A DNA stretch of 64,000 bases from JBFONV01 sp040779335 (lineage in GTDB: Bacteria > Pseudomonadota > Gammaproteobacteria > Enterobacterales > Alteromonadaceae). The stretch lies in contig JBFONV010000001.1 in assembly GCA_040779335.1 (NCBI GenBank), positions 124,001 through 188,000 of the forward strand. Direction: 5' to 3'. This document shows, in pieces, positions 8,223 to 17,158 of this stretch (position 1 is its first letter; each line of letters starts with the position of its first letter). The notes beneath the pieces were generated by a model. It saw only the letters and a program-made list of their open reading frames with translations. It was not told where the DNA came from and searched no databases. A program made the position numbers and the translations under genes.

Positions 8223-9917
8223 CTAAGTTTTTCCTTCTAATAAATAGCGTCTAACTTGCTCAAATGTTACTACACCCTGAATATTATTAGGGGTTTTGTC
8301 ATAAATAAACACGCCGCCACAGCGTTGCTCTACCAATAAAGCGTACACTTCTGCGAGTGTTGCTTGACCCGATAACGGCCATAATTGATGTTGAATAATA
8401 TTATCAGTTGAAATGAGATCCTCTGAAAGTTTACGTTCTGCCCAGGTATAGCTTGTTGTTTGCATATTTTCTGAGTCACTGTCTGTGATGATGGCAAAAT
8501 TCTCGGCATTTTTCTCGGTTAGATGAGCTTCTACCCGAGCCATTTCATGATTATTAAACAAAGTGAACTGAGTATTCATTACCGCCAGCACCCCTATTTT
8601 TTGTAAAGCATTTTCTATCGGTGGTTTGCGGTATTGCAAGCCTTGAACATCGAGTTGCATGGTAAAAATTGAACGATTGTTAAAAAATTGCCCAGAGGCT
8701 AAGCAGGCAGAAGTAATGACGATCATCGCAGGAATGATCACATCTAACTGGTGGGACAATTCAAGTACAGCAAGCAATGCCGCTAATGGCGCATTCAGTG
8801 TTGCCGCCATAAACCCCGCCATGCCCATTAGGGCGAAATCGCTACCTAAATTTTCAGAAGGATAAAACTGTAAAACAATAACCGAAGCAAGAGTACCTGC
8901 AATAGCACCAATGCCTAATATTGGCCCGACTATTCCTCCAGGAATACCTAATCCTAGGGCAAAAATAGTCATTAAAATTTTCGCGACTAACAAAGCGGCT
9001 AATAATTGAAAGTGCCATTGATGCTCCAATGAAAAATCAATGGCGCTGGTACCTATCCCCATAGCAAAAGGTACCAGATAACCCAATAAACCGGTGATAA
9101 ATGCGGCGAGCATTAGCCTTGGAACTATATGGTATTTTTCTGAATATTTGATCAGCGCAACAAGGTATCGGTTAAAAACAAAGGCTAAGGTGCCCAAAAA
9201 TATCCCTAATAAAATGAGTGATGGGTAATATTGATACCCTAAAGCTATTTGACGAAAATGCTCAAACTCGTGTGCAGGACCGAAAACATGCTGGGTGATC
9301 ATCGAGCCGACAATGGCGGCCAACATAATGGGAATGAACATATAAACTTTGTATTCACGCAAAATGACTTCCATTACAAATATCACCGCGGCAATTGGGG
9401 TATTAAAGCTGGCGGCAATACCGGCAGCAACACCACATGCACATAAGGTTCTGATACTGTTATAGGGCAGCTTTAGTTTACTGCCAATATAACTACTGCA
9501 GGCTGCGCCTAAATGAACCGCGGGTCCTTCTCGACCGACTGAGAAACCTGAGGCTAGCGCCACTACACTGCCGAAAAATTGATTGAGGGTATTGCGGTAT
9601 GGAATAACACCGTAGGCGACTTTTAAACGATGTAATACAAAAGGAATGCCTGTTCTTAGATATTTATAACCAGTGATCCAAGAACTGAGTAAAATGACTA
9701 ATGCACCAATAATAGGTAAATCAATACGACTTATATTATCTAAACTGGTATAGTCATGCGTCTGAGAAAGATATAGATTTTGCAGTGCAGAAATACTTAG
9801 ATTAAAAAGAATAATCAGCAGAGCAGAAGCACAGCCGCCAATGATAGCTAGTATACAAATTTGCCAAGAGGTATTTGGCATTGCTAAGCGTTTTTTGGCT
9901 GCAGCGAAAGAAATCAT
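8223..9917 (-). CDS. ClC-family chloride channel/antiporter with CBS domains
   Basis: A 564-residue protein with about ten membrane helices (residues ~15-420) and a C-terminal cytosolic CBS-pair region (~430-560). The anion-selectivity motif GREGP (in GFSVGREGPAVHLGAACSS) with the gating glutamate is intact, as is the later GIPGGIVGPILGIGA motif. The first ClC motif, usually GSGIP, is weak here (around TGIPFVL). The proton-glutamate region reads NTPIAAVIFVMEVIL. It could be a 2Cl-/H+ exchanger or a channel; the sequence alone does not settle this. E. coli also has a ClC gene (clcA) between hemL and erpA, but ClcA lacks CBS domains, so the symbol is not transferred. Confidence 0.9.
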   Translation of the reverse strand: MISFAAAKKRLAMPNTSWQICILAIIGGCASALLIILFNLSISALQNLYLSQTHDYTSLDNISRIDLPIIGALVILLSSWITGYKYLRTGIPFVLHRLKVAYGVIPYRNTLNQFFGSVVALASGFSVGREGPAVHLGAACSSYIGSKLKLPYNSIRTLCACGVAAGIAASFNTPIAAVIFVMEVILREYKVYMFIPIMLAAIVGSMITQHVFGPAHEFEHFRQIALGYQYYPSLILLGIFLGTLAFVFNRYLVALIKYSEKYHIVPRLMLAAFITGLLGYLVPFAMGIGTSAIDFSLEHQWHFQLLAALLVAKILMTIFALGLGIPGGIVGPILGIGAIAGTLASVIVLQFYPSENLGSDFALMGMAGFMAATLNAPLAALLAVLELSHQLDVIIPAMIVITSACLASGQFFNNRSIFTMQLDVQGLQYRKPPIENALQKIGVLAVMNTQFTLFNNHEMARVEAHLTEKNAENFAIITDSDSENMQTTSYTWAERKLSEDLISTDNIIQHQLWPLSGQATLAEVYALLVEQRCGGVFIYDKTPNNIQGVVTFEQVRRYLLEGKT

Positions 9918-9997
9918 AACTTTACATATTTAGTAGTGAAAGAAACTGGCTATTGTAAATAAAATTTATAAATTATTGGTATCATAATACTTTTCAA

Positions 9998-10738
9998 ATG
10001 AATTGGTTAGCAAAAATAAATCTTAATATCGTTGCACAACGATTAGGGCCGTTTCGTTCGGCAATATTACTTCTACTGTTGATTTTAACTTGTTTATTTT
10101 GCGGTTATCGTATCGGCAACTTTTTCCATGGTTACCAATTACAAACCTTAGCACAACAAAAACAGCGTTTAGACAGTTTATATGCCTATCAAACCCAGCA
10201 AGACAGTCAAATTGATCGGTTGGAAGTGGAGTTGGAAGTAGAACGCTTGGCTAATGAACGTTCGATGAAGCAATTAAAGGCCATCGAAACCGAGCATTAT
10301 CAGGTTAAAAAGGAACTGGCATTTTATGAAAAAGTGATGGCACCGGAAAAGCAGGCTGACGGTCTTGTTATTGATGATTTGTCTGTTTGGTCGACAGAAA
10401 GTCCTCATCATTATCGTTTTCAAGTGACTTTAGTGCAGCAATTATTGCGTAGGCGTTCTGCGAAAGGTTATGTGCAACTTGAAGTAGTGGGCAGTTTGAA
10501 CGATAAACCTCATACTCTGGCACTGAGTCAAATTTCATCACAGACTCAAAAACAACTGCCGTTTAGTTTCCAATATTTTCAAATTATTGAGGGTGAATTC
10601 ACCTTACCAGCAGATTTCATTGCCGAAACCGTTACGATATCGGCAATATTAACAAAGAGTAAGTGGCAAAAATATAAGCGCTTAGATGAGAACTATGACT
10701 GGCCTAGTGTTATTCATTTGGAGAATACCAGTGAATAA
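9998..10738 (+). CDS. DUF6776-type membrane-anchored coiled-coil protein
   Basis: A 246-residue protein with a single membrane anchor (residues ~20-44), then a charged coiled coil (~50-112, rich in Leu, Gln and Glu) and a C-terminal beta-rich domain (~120-240) predicted to face the periplasm. It matches the conserved DUF6776 type often found beside bactofilin or erpA genes in gammaproteobacteria; its function is not known. It is divergent from the ClC gene (80 bases between starts) and precedes erpA by 134 bases, where erpA has its own promoter. Confidence 0.75.
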   Translation: MNWLAKINLNIVAQRLGPFRSAILLLLLILTCLFCGYRIGNFFHGYQLQTLAQQKQRLDSLYAYQTQQDSQIDRLEVELEVERLANERSMKQLKAIETEHYQVKKELAFYEKVMAPEKQADGLVIDDLSVWSTESPHHYRFQVTLVQQLLRRRSAKGYVQLEVVGSLNDKPHTLALSQISSQTQKQLPFSFQYFQIIEGEFTLPADFIAETVTISAILTKSKWQKYKRLDENYDWPSVIHLENTSE

Positions 10739-10805
10739 TGTTATTGCGGTAATCTTCATCTATTTTTCAATTGTTTAATAATCTAATACTTATAGATCCA
10801 CACTA

Positions 10806-10838
10806 ATACTTGATTAAAACAGTCAAGTTTAAGATAAT
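10806..10838 (+). promoter_or_regulatory. erpA promoter with overlapping type 1 IscR site
   Basis: ATACTTGATTAAAACAGTCA and the next five bases (10806-10830) agree at 23 of 25 positions with the E. coli type 1 IscR consensus as I recall it (ATASYYGACTRWWWYAGTCRRSTAT, split here only for comparison). A sigma70-like pair is embedded: TTGATT at 10810-10815, a 17-base spacer and GATAAT at 10833-10838. The operator therefore covers the -35 box and spacer, so cluster-loaded IscR would be expected to repress erpA. Confidence 0.75.
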
Positions 10839-10872
10839 TCACCCTAATTAATAACCTTGTAAGTAGATTTTC

Positions 10873-11214
10873 ATGTCAAACCCAGAATTACCGATTAAAT
10901 TTTCCGATGCCGCAGCCAATAAAGTATTATCCTTGATCACGGAAGAAGAAAACACCAATTTAAAGTTACGTGTTTACGTTACCGGTGGTGGCTGTTCGGG
11001 ATTTCAATATGGCTTTACTTTTGACGAGAAGGTCAATGAAGGTGATATGACTATTGTTAAAAAAGGTGTCACTATGGTGATTGACCCGATGAGCTTGCAG
11101 TATTTGGTTGATGGCGAAGTAGACTATGTTGAAGGGCTCGAGGGGAGCCGTTTTTTAGTTAACAATCCTAATGCTACTACTACCTGTGGATGTGGTTCGT
11201 CCTTTTCATTATAA
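10873..11214 (+). CDS. erpA: Iron-sulfur cluster insertion protein ErpA
   Basis: A 113-residue A-type carrier that passes Fe-S clusters to target enzymes. The three cluster-binding cysteines are present: C41 in TGGGCSGFQY, and C105 and C107 in the C-terminal CGCGSSF. The N-terminus (ELPIKFSDAAANKV) and length fit ErpA better than IscA or SufA. It is a single gene with its own promoter and candidate IscR operator, and is closed by a hairpin at 11234-11254. In E. coli erpA is likewise near hemL and clcA and is under IscR control. The Shine-Dalgarno sequence is weak (AAGTAGA). Confidence 0.96.
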   Translation: MSNPELPIKFSDAAANKVLSLITEEENTNLKLRVYVTGGGCSGFQYGFTFDEKVNEGDMTIVKKGVTMVIDPMSLQYLVDGEVDYVEGLEGSRFLVNNPNATTTCGCGSSFSL

Positions 11215-11233
11215 AATGGTCATCATTGATAAC

Positions 11234-11254
11234 AAGCCGACGTAATGTCGGCTT
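11234..11254 (+). terminator. Hairpin terminator after erpA
   Basis: AAGCCGAC (11234-11241) pairs with GTCGGCTT (11247-11254) around a 5-base loop, and is followed by a T-rich but interrupted stretch (TGTTGTTTCTG). It is a reasonable intrinsic terminator with a poor T tract. Confidence 0.7.
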
Positions 11255-11364
11255 TGTTGTTTCTGTCAGTATGAAAATGTTGTTAACTTAGTGCATGTTG
11301 CCGCTAATTTTGAACCAAGCAAAGTGGTTACAAATTGTTTCAATGTCTGTTTAGACTCTCGCCA

Positions 11365-11395
11365 ATAGGGCCTGTAATATATAGCGCCCTATAAT
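11365..11395 (+). promoter_or_regulatory. Inverted repeat overlapping the -10 box of the first RND operon
   Basis: ATAGGGC (11365-11371) and GCCCTAT (11386-11392) form a perfect 7-bp inverted repeat with centres 21 bases apart, about two helix turns. A perfect TATAAT at 11390-11395 overlaps the right arm. No good -35 box is seen at the right distance. This looks like an operator for a dimeric repressor, but no regulator gene is next to it. Confidence 0.5.
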
Positions 11396-11426
11396 TTGTG
11401 TTTTACCTTTAGTCAAAGGAGAGATA

Positions 11427-12509
11427 ATGACTGATTTGACAAAAAGTCGTCGATGGTTAGCTGAGCGCCCATACGTGTTAGCGATAGTCATCACGATTGT
11501 TTTAGTGTTGTGGATGGCTTCAGGGGTGATGCAAGCGCAAGAAATTCCAGATGAAAAGATCAAACAAGATATTACCATTGCTAAAGTTAAGGTTGAAACA
11601 ATACTCGCTCAGCGTATTCATGACGCTATCGAATTATACGGCAGAACTGAGCCTGATCGTATTGTCACGTTGAAAGCGGAAGTTTCGGGAAAAGTTGAAG
11701 AAGTAATGGCTAAGCGTGGCGCTATGGTAAAAAAAGGTCAAATTATCGCCAAAATAGCGATGAATGATTTAGCGTCAAAATTATCTAGAAGCAAAGCATT
11801 ATTAGTGCAACGCGAAATTGAATATGAGGGAGCAAAAAAGCTAAGTGCTGATGGTTATCAAGGAAAAGTACAAGTCAGTAGCGCCTACGCTAATTTACAA
11901 GCAGTTAAAGCCGACATTGTCGCACTAGAACTTGATATTGCTCATACCGTGATTAAGGCACCATTTGACGGAGTTATGAATACTCGTTATGTCGAAGAAG
12001 GCGATTATGTTGACCGTGGCGATAACATCGCCATGATCGCTGACTTGCAACCTATGATAGTGCGGGCACACGTTACTGAAAATCAAATAGGTGCACTGAA
12101 AGTGGGCCAAAAAGCAGATGTTCGCTTGCTCAATAATAACAATCATGCGGGTAAAATCCGCTATATTGCTAGCGTTGCTGATGAAGCGACTAATACTTTC
12201 AAAATTGAAGTAGCAATCGAAAATGCCGACTTACAAATAATGGCAGGTATTAGCGGTGAAGTGAACGTTGCCTTAAATGAAGTTGAAGCTATAAAAATAT
12301 CCCCCGCGTTATTAGCCTTGGATGAGCTAGGAAATATTGGGGTTAAAACCGTCATCGACAATAAAGTTATTTTTACCCCAATTGATATTGTTAAGAGTGA
12401 AAGTGACGGAATTTGGCTAACAGGATTAGGTGCGCAAGCTGACATTATTACTTTAGGACAAGGTTTTGTGCGAGCGGGTGATACCGTTGAACCTGTTATA
12501 GGTAAATAG
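11427..12509 (+). CDS. RND efflux periplasmic adaptor subunit (MFP)
   Basis: A 360-residue HlyD/AcrA-type adaptor linking an inner-membrane RND pump to an outer-membrane channel. It has an N-terminal membrane anchor (residues ~16-35) and no lipobox, then a barrel-sandwich half (VTLKAEVSGKVEEVMAKRG), a rather short helical hairpin (~105-170), the second lipoyl half (TVIKAPFDGVMNTRYVEEGD) and a beta-barrel domain. GGAGAG stands just before the ATG. The permease gene follows after 10 bases; no outer-membrane factor gene is present, so TolC or a similar protein is probably shared. The substrate is unknown. Confidence 0.92.
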   Translation: MTDLTKSRRWLAERPYVLAIVITIVLVLWMASGVMQAQEIPDEKIKQDITIAKVKVETILAQRIHDAIELYGRTEPDRIVTLKAEVSGKVEEVMAKRGAMVKKGQIIAKIAMNDLASKLSRSKALLVQREIEYEGAKKLSADGYQGKVQVSSAYANLQAVKADIVALELDIAHTVIKAPFDGVMNTRYVEEGDYVDRGDNIAMIADLQPMIVRAHVTENQIGALKVGQKADVRLLNNNNHAGKIRYIASVADEATNTFKIEVAIENADLQIMAGISGEVNVALNEVEAIKISPALLALDELGNIGVKTVIDNKVIFTPIDIVKSESDGIWLTGLGAQADIITLGQGFVRAGDTVEPVIGK

Positions 12510-12519
12510 AGGGAATAGC

Positions 12520-15500
12520 ATGTTAACGATTATTGATGCGGCATTAACTCGCACGCGTTCGGTTTTAATGATATTTCTCTTGCTACTTATTTCAGGAGCC
12601 GTTACTTACGCCAATATCGCTAAAGAATCGAACCCAGATGTAACTATTCCAATTATTTATGTCTCTATTGTTCATGACGGTATTTCTCCTGAAGATGCTG
12701 AACGTATGCTGGTTCGTCCGATGGAAAAAGAACTGAAGTCGATTGCTGGCATCAAAGAAATGAAAGCAAATGCCAGCGAAGGACATGCTTCAATTACCTT
12801 AGAGTTTATTGCAGGTCTTGATCCAAAGGAAGCCTTGGCTGACGTTAGAGATAGAGTGACTTTGGCAAAAGCAAAATTGCCATCAGAAAGCGAAGAGCCC
12901 GAAGTACATGAAGTGACTATGGCGAATCAAGTACCGGCGGTGACGGTCATTCTTTCTGGCCCTGTTTCTGAACGAGGGCTACTCACACTTGCTCGTGATC
13001 TTAAAGATAAGATTGAAGGCATGCAGGAAGTGCTGGAAGTTGACATCGGTGGTGATCGCGAAGATATGGTCGAAATCATCGTAGATCCTTTGCTGATGGA
13101 AAGCTATGGCTTAGATCAAAATGACATTTACAATTTGGTTGAGCGCAATAACCGTCTCGTACCCGCAGGGACTATGGATAACGGTAAAGGGCGTTTTGCC
13201 ATTAAAGTTCCCTCAGTGTTTGAAACTATTCAGGATCTATTAGAATTACCCATTAAAGTGGATGGTGATCGGGTCATTACCTTTGAAGATGTTTCAACAG
13301 TTCGTCGTTCATACAAAGACCCTACGACCTTTGCCCGTTTAAACGGTGAGCGCTCGATTTCACTAGAAGTAAAAAAACGCTCTGGTGAAAATATTATTAA
13401 TACCGTGAGCGGTGTAAAAGCGCTGATCGAAGCAGATAGAGTCGCATGGCCCAATCAAGTAATGGTTAATTATGTCGGAGACCAATCACTTGATGTCAAA
13501 GATACCTTAAGTGATTTGCAAAACAACGTGTTTTCAGCGGTATTATTAGTTGTCATTGTTATTATTGCTGCGCTTGGTACGCGCTCTGCCATGCTAGTCG
13601 GCTTAGCTATTCCTGGAGCATTCCTTACTGGTATTTTAGTACTGGCTATTGCTGGGTTAACGGTAAATATCGTGGTCTTGTTTGGCTTGATCATGGCGGT
13701 TGGTATGTTGGTTGATGGCGCGATAGTGGTCACCGAATTTGCCGATCGTCAAATGAATGAAGGTAAATGTCGAAGACAGGCGTATGGGCTTGCCGCGAGA
13801 AGAATGGCATGGCCAATTATTGCCTCGACGGCGACAACCTTAGCGGCATTTGCTCCGTTGATGTTTTGGCCAGGCATGATGGGTGAATTTATGAAATATT
13901 TACCTATCACCTTGATTGCGGTATTAACAGCTTCACTGGCTATGGCATTAATATTTGTCCCTACTATAGGAACCGTTTTTGGTAAATCTCGCGTCATCAG
14001 TCAGGAAGAACAGCAGCAAGTTAATCAAGCGGAAGATGGTGATTTAACACAGTTAACAGGATTTACTGGTAAATATGTGCGTTTGCTGACACGGGCGATA
14101 AAGCATCCTTGGAAAATAATTGCGGGTACTTTTTCTATCGCTGTTGTTGTGATGTTTTCCTATGGGAATTCAGGGTTAGGGGCAGTATTTTTTCCTGATA
14201 TCGAACCAAACAGTGCCACTATGGTGGTGCGCTCTTATGGCGATTTATCGGTAAAAGAAAAAGATGCCATTATGGTTGCTATTGAGGACAGGATCCTTGA
14301 TGTTGAAGGACTGAAAACCTTATATACCCTAACTGGTGGTAATGACCAAGTGGGTACCTTTCAGGTTAATTTTACCAATTGGCAGTTTAGGCGAACGGCG
14401 GATACTATCATCGCTGACATTCATCAACGTACAGACGACTTAGCGGGGGTTGAAATTGAAGTACGTAAAAATGAAGATGGCCCCCAAAGCGGTAAAGATC
14501 TTCGTATTGAATTAAGTTCTCGTTATCCTGAACAGTTGCAAGAATCGGTAAAAATTATCCGTAATGCATTGGCAAGCAATGGCCAATTTACTGATATTGA
14601 AGATACAGGCTCAAAGCCCGGCATTGAATGGCAATTAGATATTGATAGGAACCTAGCTGCGACCTATAACGCCGATGCAGCATTAGTTGGCTCAACCGTA
14701 CAAATGGTGACTAATGGCTTAAAACTAGGCGAATATCGTCCCGATGATGTCGATGACGAACTTGATATTCGAGTGCGTTATCCCGAAGATAAACGCAATA
14801 TTTCGCGCCTTGATACCTTGCGTCTAAAAACTTCAGTCGGTTTAGTACCTGTTAGCAGTTTTGTTGAGCGTAAGGCCGCGCCTAAAGTAGATACCATTAG
14901 ACGTGTTGACGGTAAACGAGTGGTGACGATACAGGCCAATTTAGTGCCTGGCGCGCAGTTATTAACAGAATTACCGAAATTACAGGCTAAGTTCCCCGAA
15001 TTAGGCATAGATCCCAGCGTAGATATCTCCATTAAAGGTCAAAATGAGGATCAGCAAGAATCGCAAGCGTTTTTGGTTAATGCTTTTGGTATCGCTTTGT
15101 TTGTCATGGCTATTATTTTAGTGACACAATTCAACAGCTTTTATCAGGCATTTTTAATTTTAAGTGCAGTGGTTTTCTCAACCGTTGGCGTATTTTTAGC
15201 GCTACTATTGGTGCAAAAACCATTTGGTATTGTCATGGGGGGGATTGGCGTTATTTCGCTTGCGGGTATTGTTGTTAATAATAATATCGTGCTTATTGAT
15301 ACCTACAACGTTTTACGTAAAGAAGGCTATTCGGCGGTTGACGCTATATTAAGAACAGGAGCGCAGCGTTTACGTCCAGTTATGCTGACGACCATAACAA
15401 CGATTTTGGGATTAATGCCTATGGTTTTACAGGTCAATTTGGATTTCTTTAAGCGCACTGCTGTTTTTGGTGCACCGTCAACACAATGGTGGACACAATT

Positions 15501-15651
15501 GGCAACTGCCATTGCCGGTGGTTTGGCATTTGCAACCGTTCTAACCTTGATATTAACACCTTGTTTGTTGGTGTTAAGAGATAAACGTAAAGAACAAAAA
15601 AGCGTTGCTGTACGTATTCCACGAGACAGTAACTTTGAGAATGCCGCATAA
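12520..15651 (+). CDS. RND efflux permease (AcrB/HAE-1-like)
   Basis: A 1043-residue inner-membrane pump with the usual two repeats of six helices and large periplasmic loops. The TM4 proton-relay region reads GMLVDGAIVVTEFADR: Asp399 aligns with AcrB D407, but the next residue is Gly where AcrB has D408. In TM10 the AcrB lysine (K940) position is Asn (GIVVNNNIVLID). These changes place it in a non-classical branch of the HAE-1 group rather than with AcrB itself. It forms an operon with the adaptor 10 bases upstream. A hairpin at 15665-15691 follows. The substrate cannot be read from sequence. Confidence 0.93.
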   Translation: MLTIIDAALTRTRSVLMIFLLLLISGAVTYANIAKESNPDVTIPIIYVSIVHDGISPEDAERMLVRPMEKELKSIAGIKEMKANASEGHASITLEFIAGLDPKEALADVRDRVTLAKAKLPSESEEPEVHEVTMANQVPAVTVILSGPVSERGLLTLARDLKDKIEGMQEVLEVDIGGDREDMVEIIVDPLLMESYGLDQNDIYNLVERNNRLVPAGTMDNGKGRFAIKVPSVFETIQDLLELPIKVDGDRVITFEDVSTVRRSYKDPTTFARLNGERSISLEVKKRSGENIINTVSGVKALIEADRVAWPNQVMVNYVGDQSLDVKDTLSDLQNNVFSAVLLVVIVIIAALGTRSAMLVGLAIPGAFLTGILVLAIAGLTVNIVVLFGLIMAVGMLVDGAIVVTEFADRQMNEGKCRRQAYGLAARRMAWPIIASTATTLAAFAPLMFWPGMMGEFMKYLPITLIAVLTASLAMALIFVPTIGTVFGKSRVISQEEQQQVNQAEDGDLTQLTGFTGKYVRLLTRAIKHPWKIIAGTFSIAVVVMFSYGNSGLGAVFFPDIEPNSATMVVRSYGDLSVKEKDAIMVAIEDRILDVEGLKTLYTLTGGNDQVGTFQVNFTNWQFRRTADTIIADIHQRTDDLAGVEIEVRKNEDGPQSGKDLRIELSSRYPEQLQESVKIIRNALASNGQFTDIEDTGSKPGIEWQLDIDRNLAATYNADAALVGSTVQMVTNGLKLGEYRPDDVDDELDIRVRYPEDKRNISRLDTLRLKTSVGLVPVSSFVERKAAPKVDTIRRVDGKRVVTIQANLVPGAQLLTELPKLQAKFPELGIDPSVDISIKGQNEDQQESQAFLVNAFGIALFVMAIILVTQFNSFYQAFLILSAVVFSTVGVFLALLLVQKPFGIVMGGIGVISLAGIVVNNNIVLIDTYNVLRKEGYSAVDAILRTGAQRLRPVMLTTITTILGLMPMVLQVNLDFFKRTAVFGAPSTQWWTQLATAIAGGLAFATVLTLILTPCLLVLRDKRKEQKSVAVRIPRDSNFENAA

Positions 15652-15664
15652 AAATTAGTGTATC

Positions 15665-15691
15665 TAAACACTGTGCAGGTGTGCGTGTTTA
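15665..15691. other. Hairpin between the RND operon and the M28 peptidase gene
   Basis: TAAACAC (15665-15671) pairs with GTGTTTA (15685-15691), with a possible inner GCA/TGC pairing. No T tract follows. It may be a weak terminator or an operator for the peptidase gene. Confidence 0.35.
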
Positions 15692-15754
15692 AATGAATGG
15701 TATGGTATAAATACTGTCATTAATTATCGTTATAAAATGAGTCTAAGGAAAATA

Positions 15755-17155
15755 ATGTTAGCAAAATATCTAAAATTAGCGGCTAGTGCCGCATTGATAG
15801 GCTTATCTGCCTGTGTAAATGCCGCGGTGTTATCTGAAAGTCAGCAACAAGAACTACAGATGTTAAAACAACAAGCATTAAAGTCAGAGCTTTCTTATCA
15901 ACTGATAGAATCGTTAACTACTGAAGTCGGTAACCGCCTTATGGGTACACCAGGTGATGAACTGGCAGTGAAGTGGGCGGTAGCGAAAATGAACTCGTTG
16001 GGTTTTGATAAAGTATGGACAGAAGAAGTCACCGGAACTGAATGGATTAGAGGTGAAGCAGAAGCGAAAATACTTGCGCCATACCCGCAAAAAATGGTCG
16101 CTATTGCACTCGGTGGTAGCGTTGGTACAGAGAAACAGGGCATCAACGCTGAAGTTGTACATTTTGAAAACCTTGATGCGCTAAAAGCGGCTCCTGAAGG
16201 GAGTCTTGATGGGAAAATCGCCTTTGTTTCTTATCGTATGGAACGTCATATTGATGGCAAAGGATATGGACCTGCTGTAGGTACTCGTGTTAACGGAGCT
16301 TCGGTTGCGGCAAAAAAAGGCGCGTTGGCCCTGATCATGCGCTCTGTTGGTACTGATAACAATAGAACAGCACATACCGGCGTTTTGCATTATGAAGACG
16401 GTGTTAAAAAAATTCCTGCTGCGGCGCTTTCAAATCCAGATGCTGATATGTTGGTCAATCAAATAAGAAGAGGTCAACCTGTTAAGTTTTACCTTAATCT
16501 TTCTGCAAGCATTAATGAGCAAAAAACGATTAAATCGGCGAATGTTATTGGTGAGATCACAGGTAGCAAGTATCCAGAGCAGATTGTCGCCATCGGCGCA
16601 CATCTTGATAGCTGGGATGTGGGTACTGGTGCATTAGATGACGGATTAGGTATAGGCATGGTGATGGCCGCAGCCAAACATCTTAGTGATTTGCCGACAC
16701 GTCCAGAAAAAACCGTGCGCGTGATATTGTTTGCTGCCGAGGAAGTGGGCTTGTTAGGCGCTAAAGCTTATATGGAAACACACAAAGATAACATGCAACA
16801 ACATACTATTGGTGCTGAGTGGGACTTTGGTATTGGTCCAATTTACCAAATAAAATCTGGCGTGGGTGAAAATGCGCTGCCGGCTATTGCAGAGTTTGCT
16901 CAATATCTTGCTCCGCTTGGCGTTACACTTGACACCGAAAATAATGCTAAAGCACAATCAGATATGAGCCTGTTAAGCGAAGCGGGTATGCCAAGCATTA
17001 ATTTTTCACCAGATGGCAGTCATTATTTTGATTATCATCACACTGAAAATGACACGCTAGACAAAGTGAATGCTAAAGATCTTAAATTAAACACGGCAAT
17101 TTATACTATGTTTGCTTATTTTGCCGCTCAGGCAAATATAGATTTTAGACAGTAA
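15755..17155 (+). CDS. Secreted M28-family zinc peptidase with PA domain
   Basis: A 466-residue exported metallopeptidase like carboxypeptidase Q/M28 aminopeptidases. I chose the ATG at 15755 because TAAGGA stands 6 bases before it; the ATG at 15737 has no ribosome site. The N-terminus is a signal peptide, and LSAC near residue 20 fits a lipobox, so it may be a lipoprotein; cleavage after VNA is the alternative. A PA insert (residues ~130-240) precedes the catalytic domain. Zinc-site motifs are GAHLDSWDVGTGALDDG, the catalytic glutamates of FAAEEVGLLGAKAY, the Asp of EWDFG and YHHTENDTLDKV near the end. All ligands appear intact. It probably trims peptides in the periplasm or at the surface. 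Its stop is 3 bases from the convergent HD-GYP gene. Confidence 0.9.
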   Translation: MLAKYLKLAASAALIGLSACVNAAVLSESQQQELQMLKQQALKSELSYQLIESLTTEVGNRLMGTPGDELAVKWAVAKMNSLGFDKVWTEEVTGTEWIRGEAEAKILAPYPQKMVAIALGGSVGTEKQGINAEVVHFENLDALKAAPEGSLDGKIAFVSYRMERHIDGKGYGPAVGTRVNGASVAAKKGALALIMRSVGTDNNRTAHTGVLHYEDGVKKIPAAALSNPDADMLVNQIRRGQPVKFYLNLSASINEQKTIKSANVIGEITGSKYPEQIVAIGAHLDSWDVGTGALDDGLGIGMVMAAAKHLSDLPTRPEKTVRVILFAAEEVGLLGAKAYMETHKDNMQQHTIGAEWDFGIGPIYQIKSGVGENALPAIAEFAQYLAPLGVTLDTENNAKAQSDMSLLSEAGMPSINFSPDGSHYFDYHHTENDTLDKVNAKDLKLNTAIYTMFAYFAAQANIDFRQ

Positions 17156-17158
17156 CGT

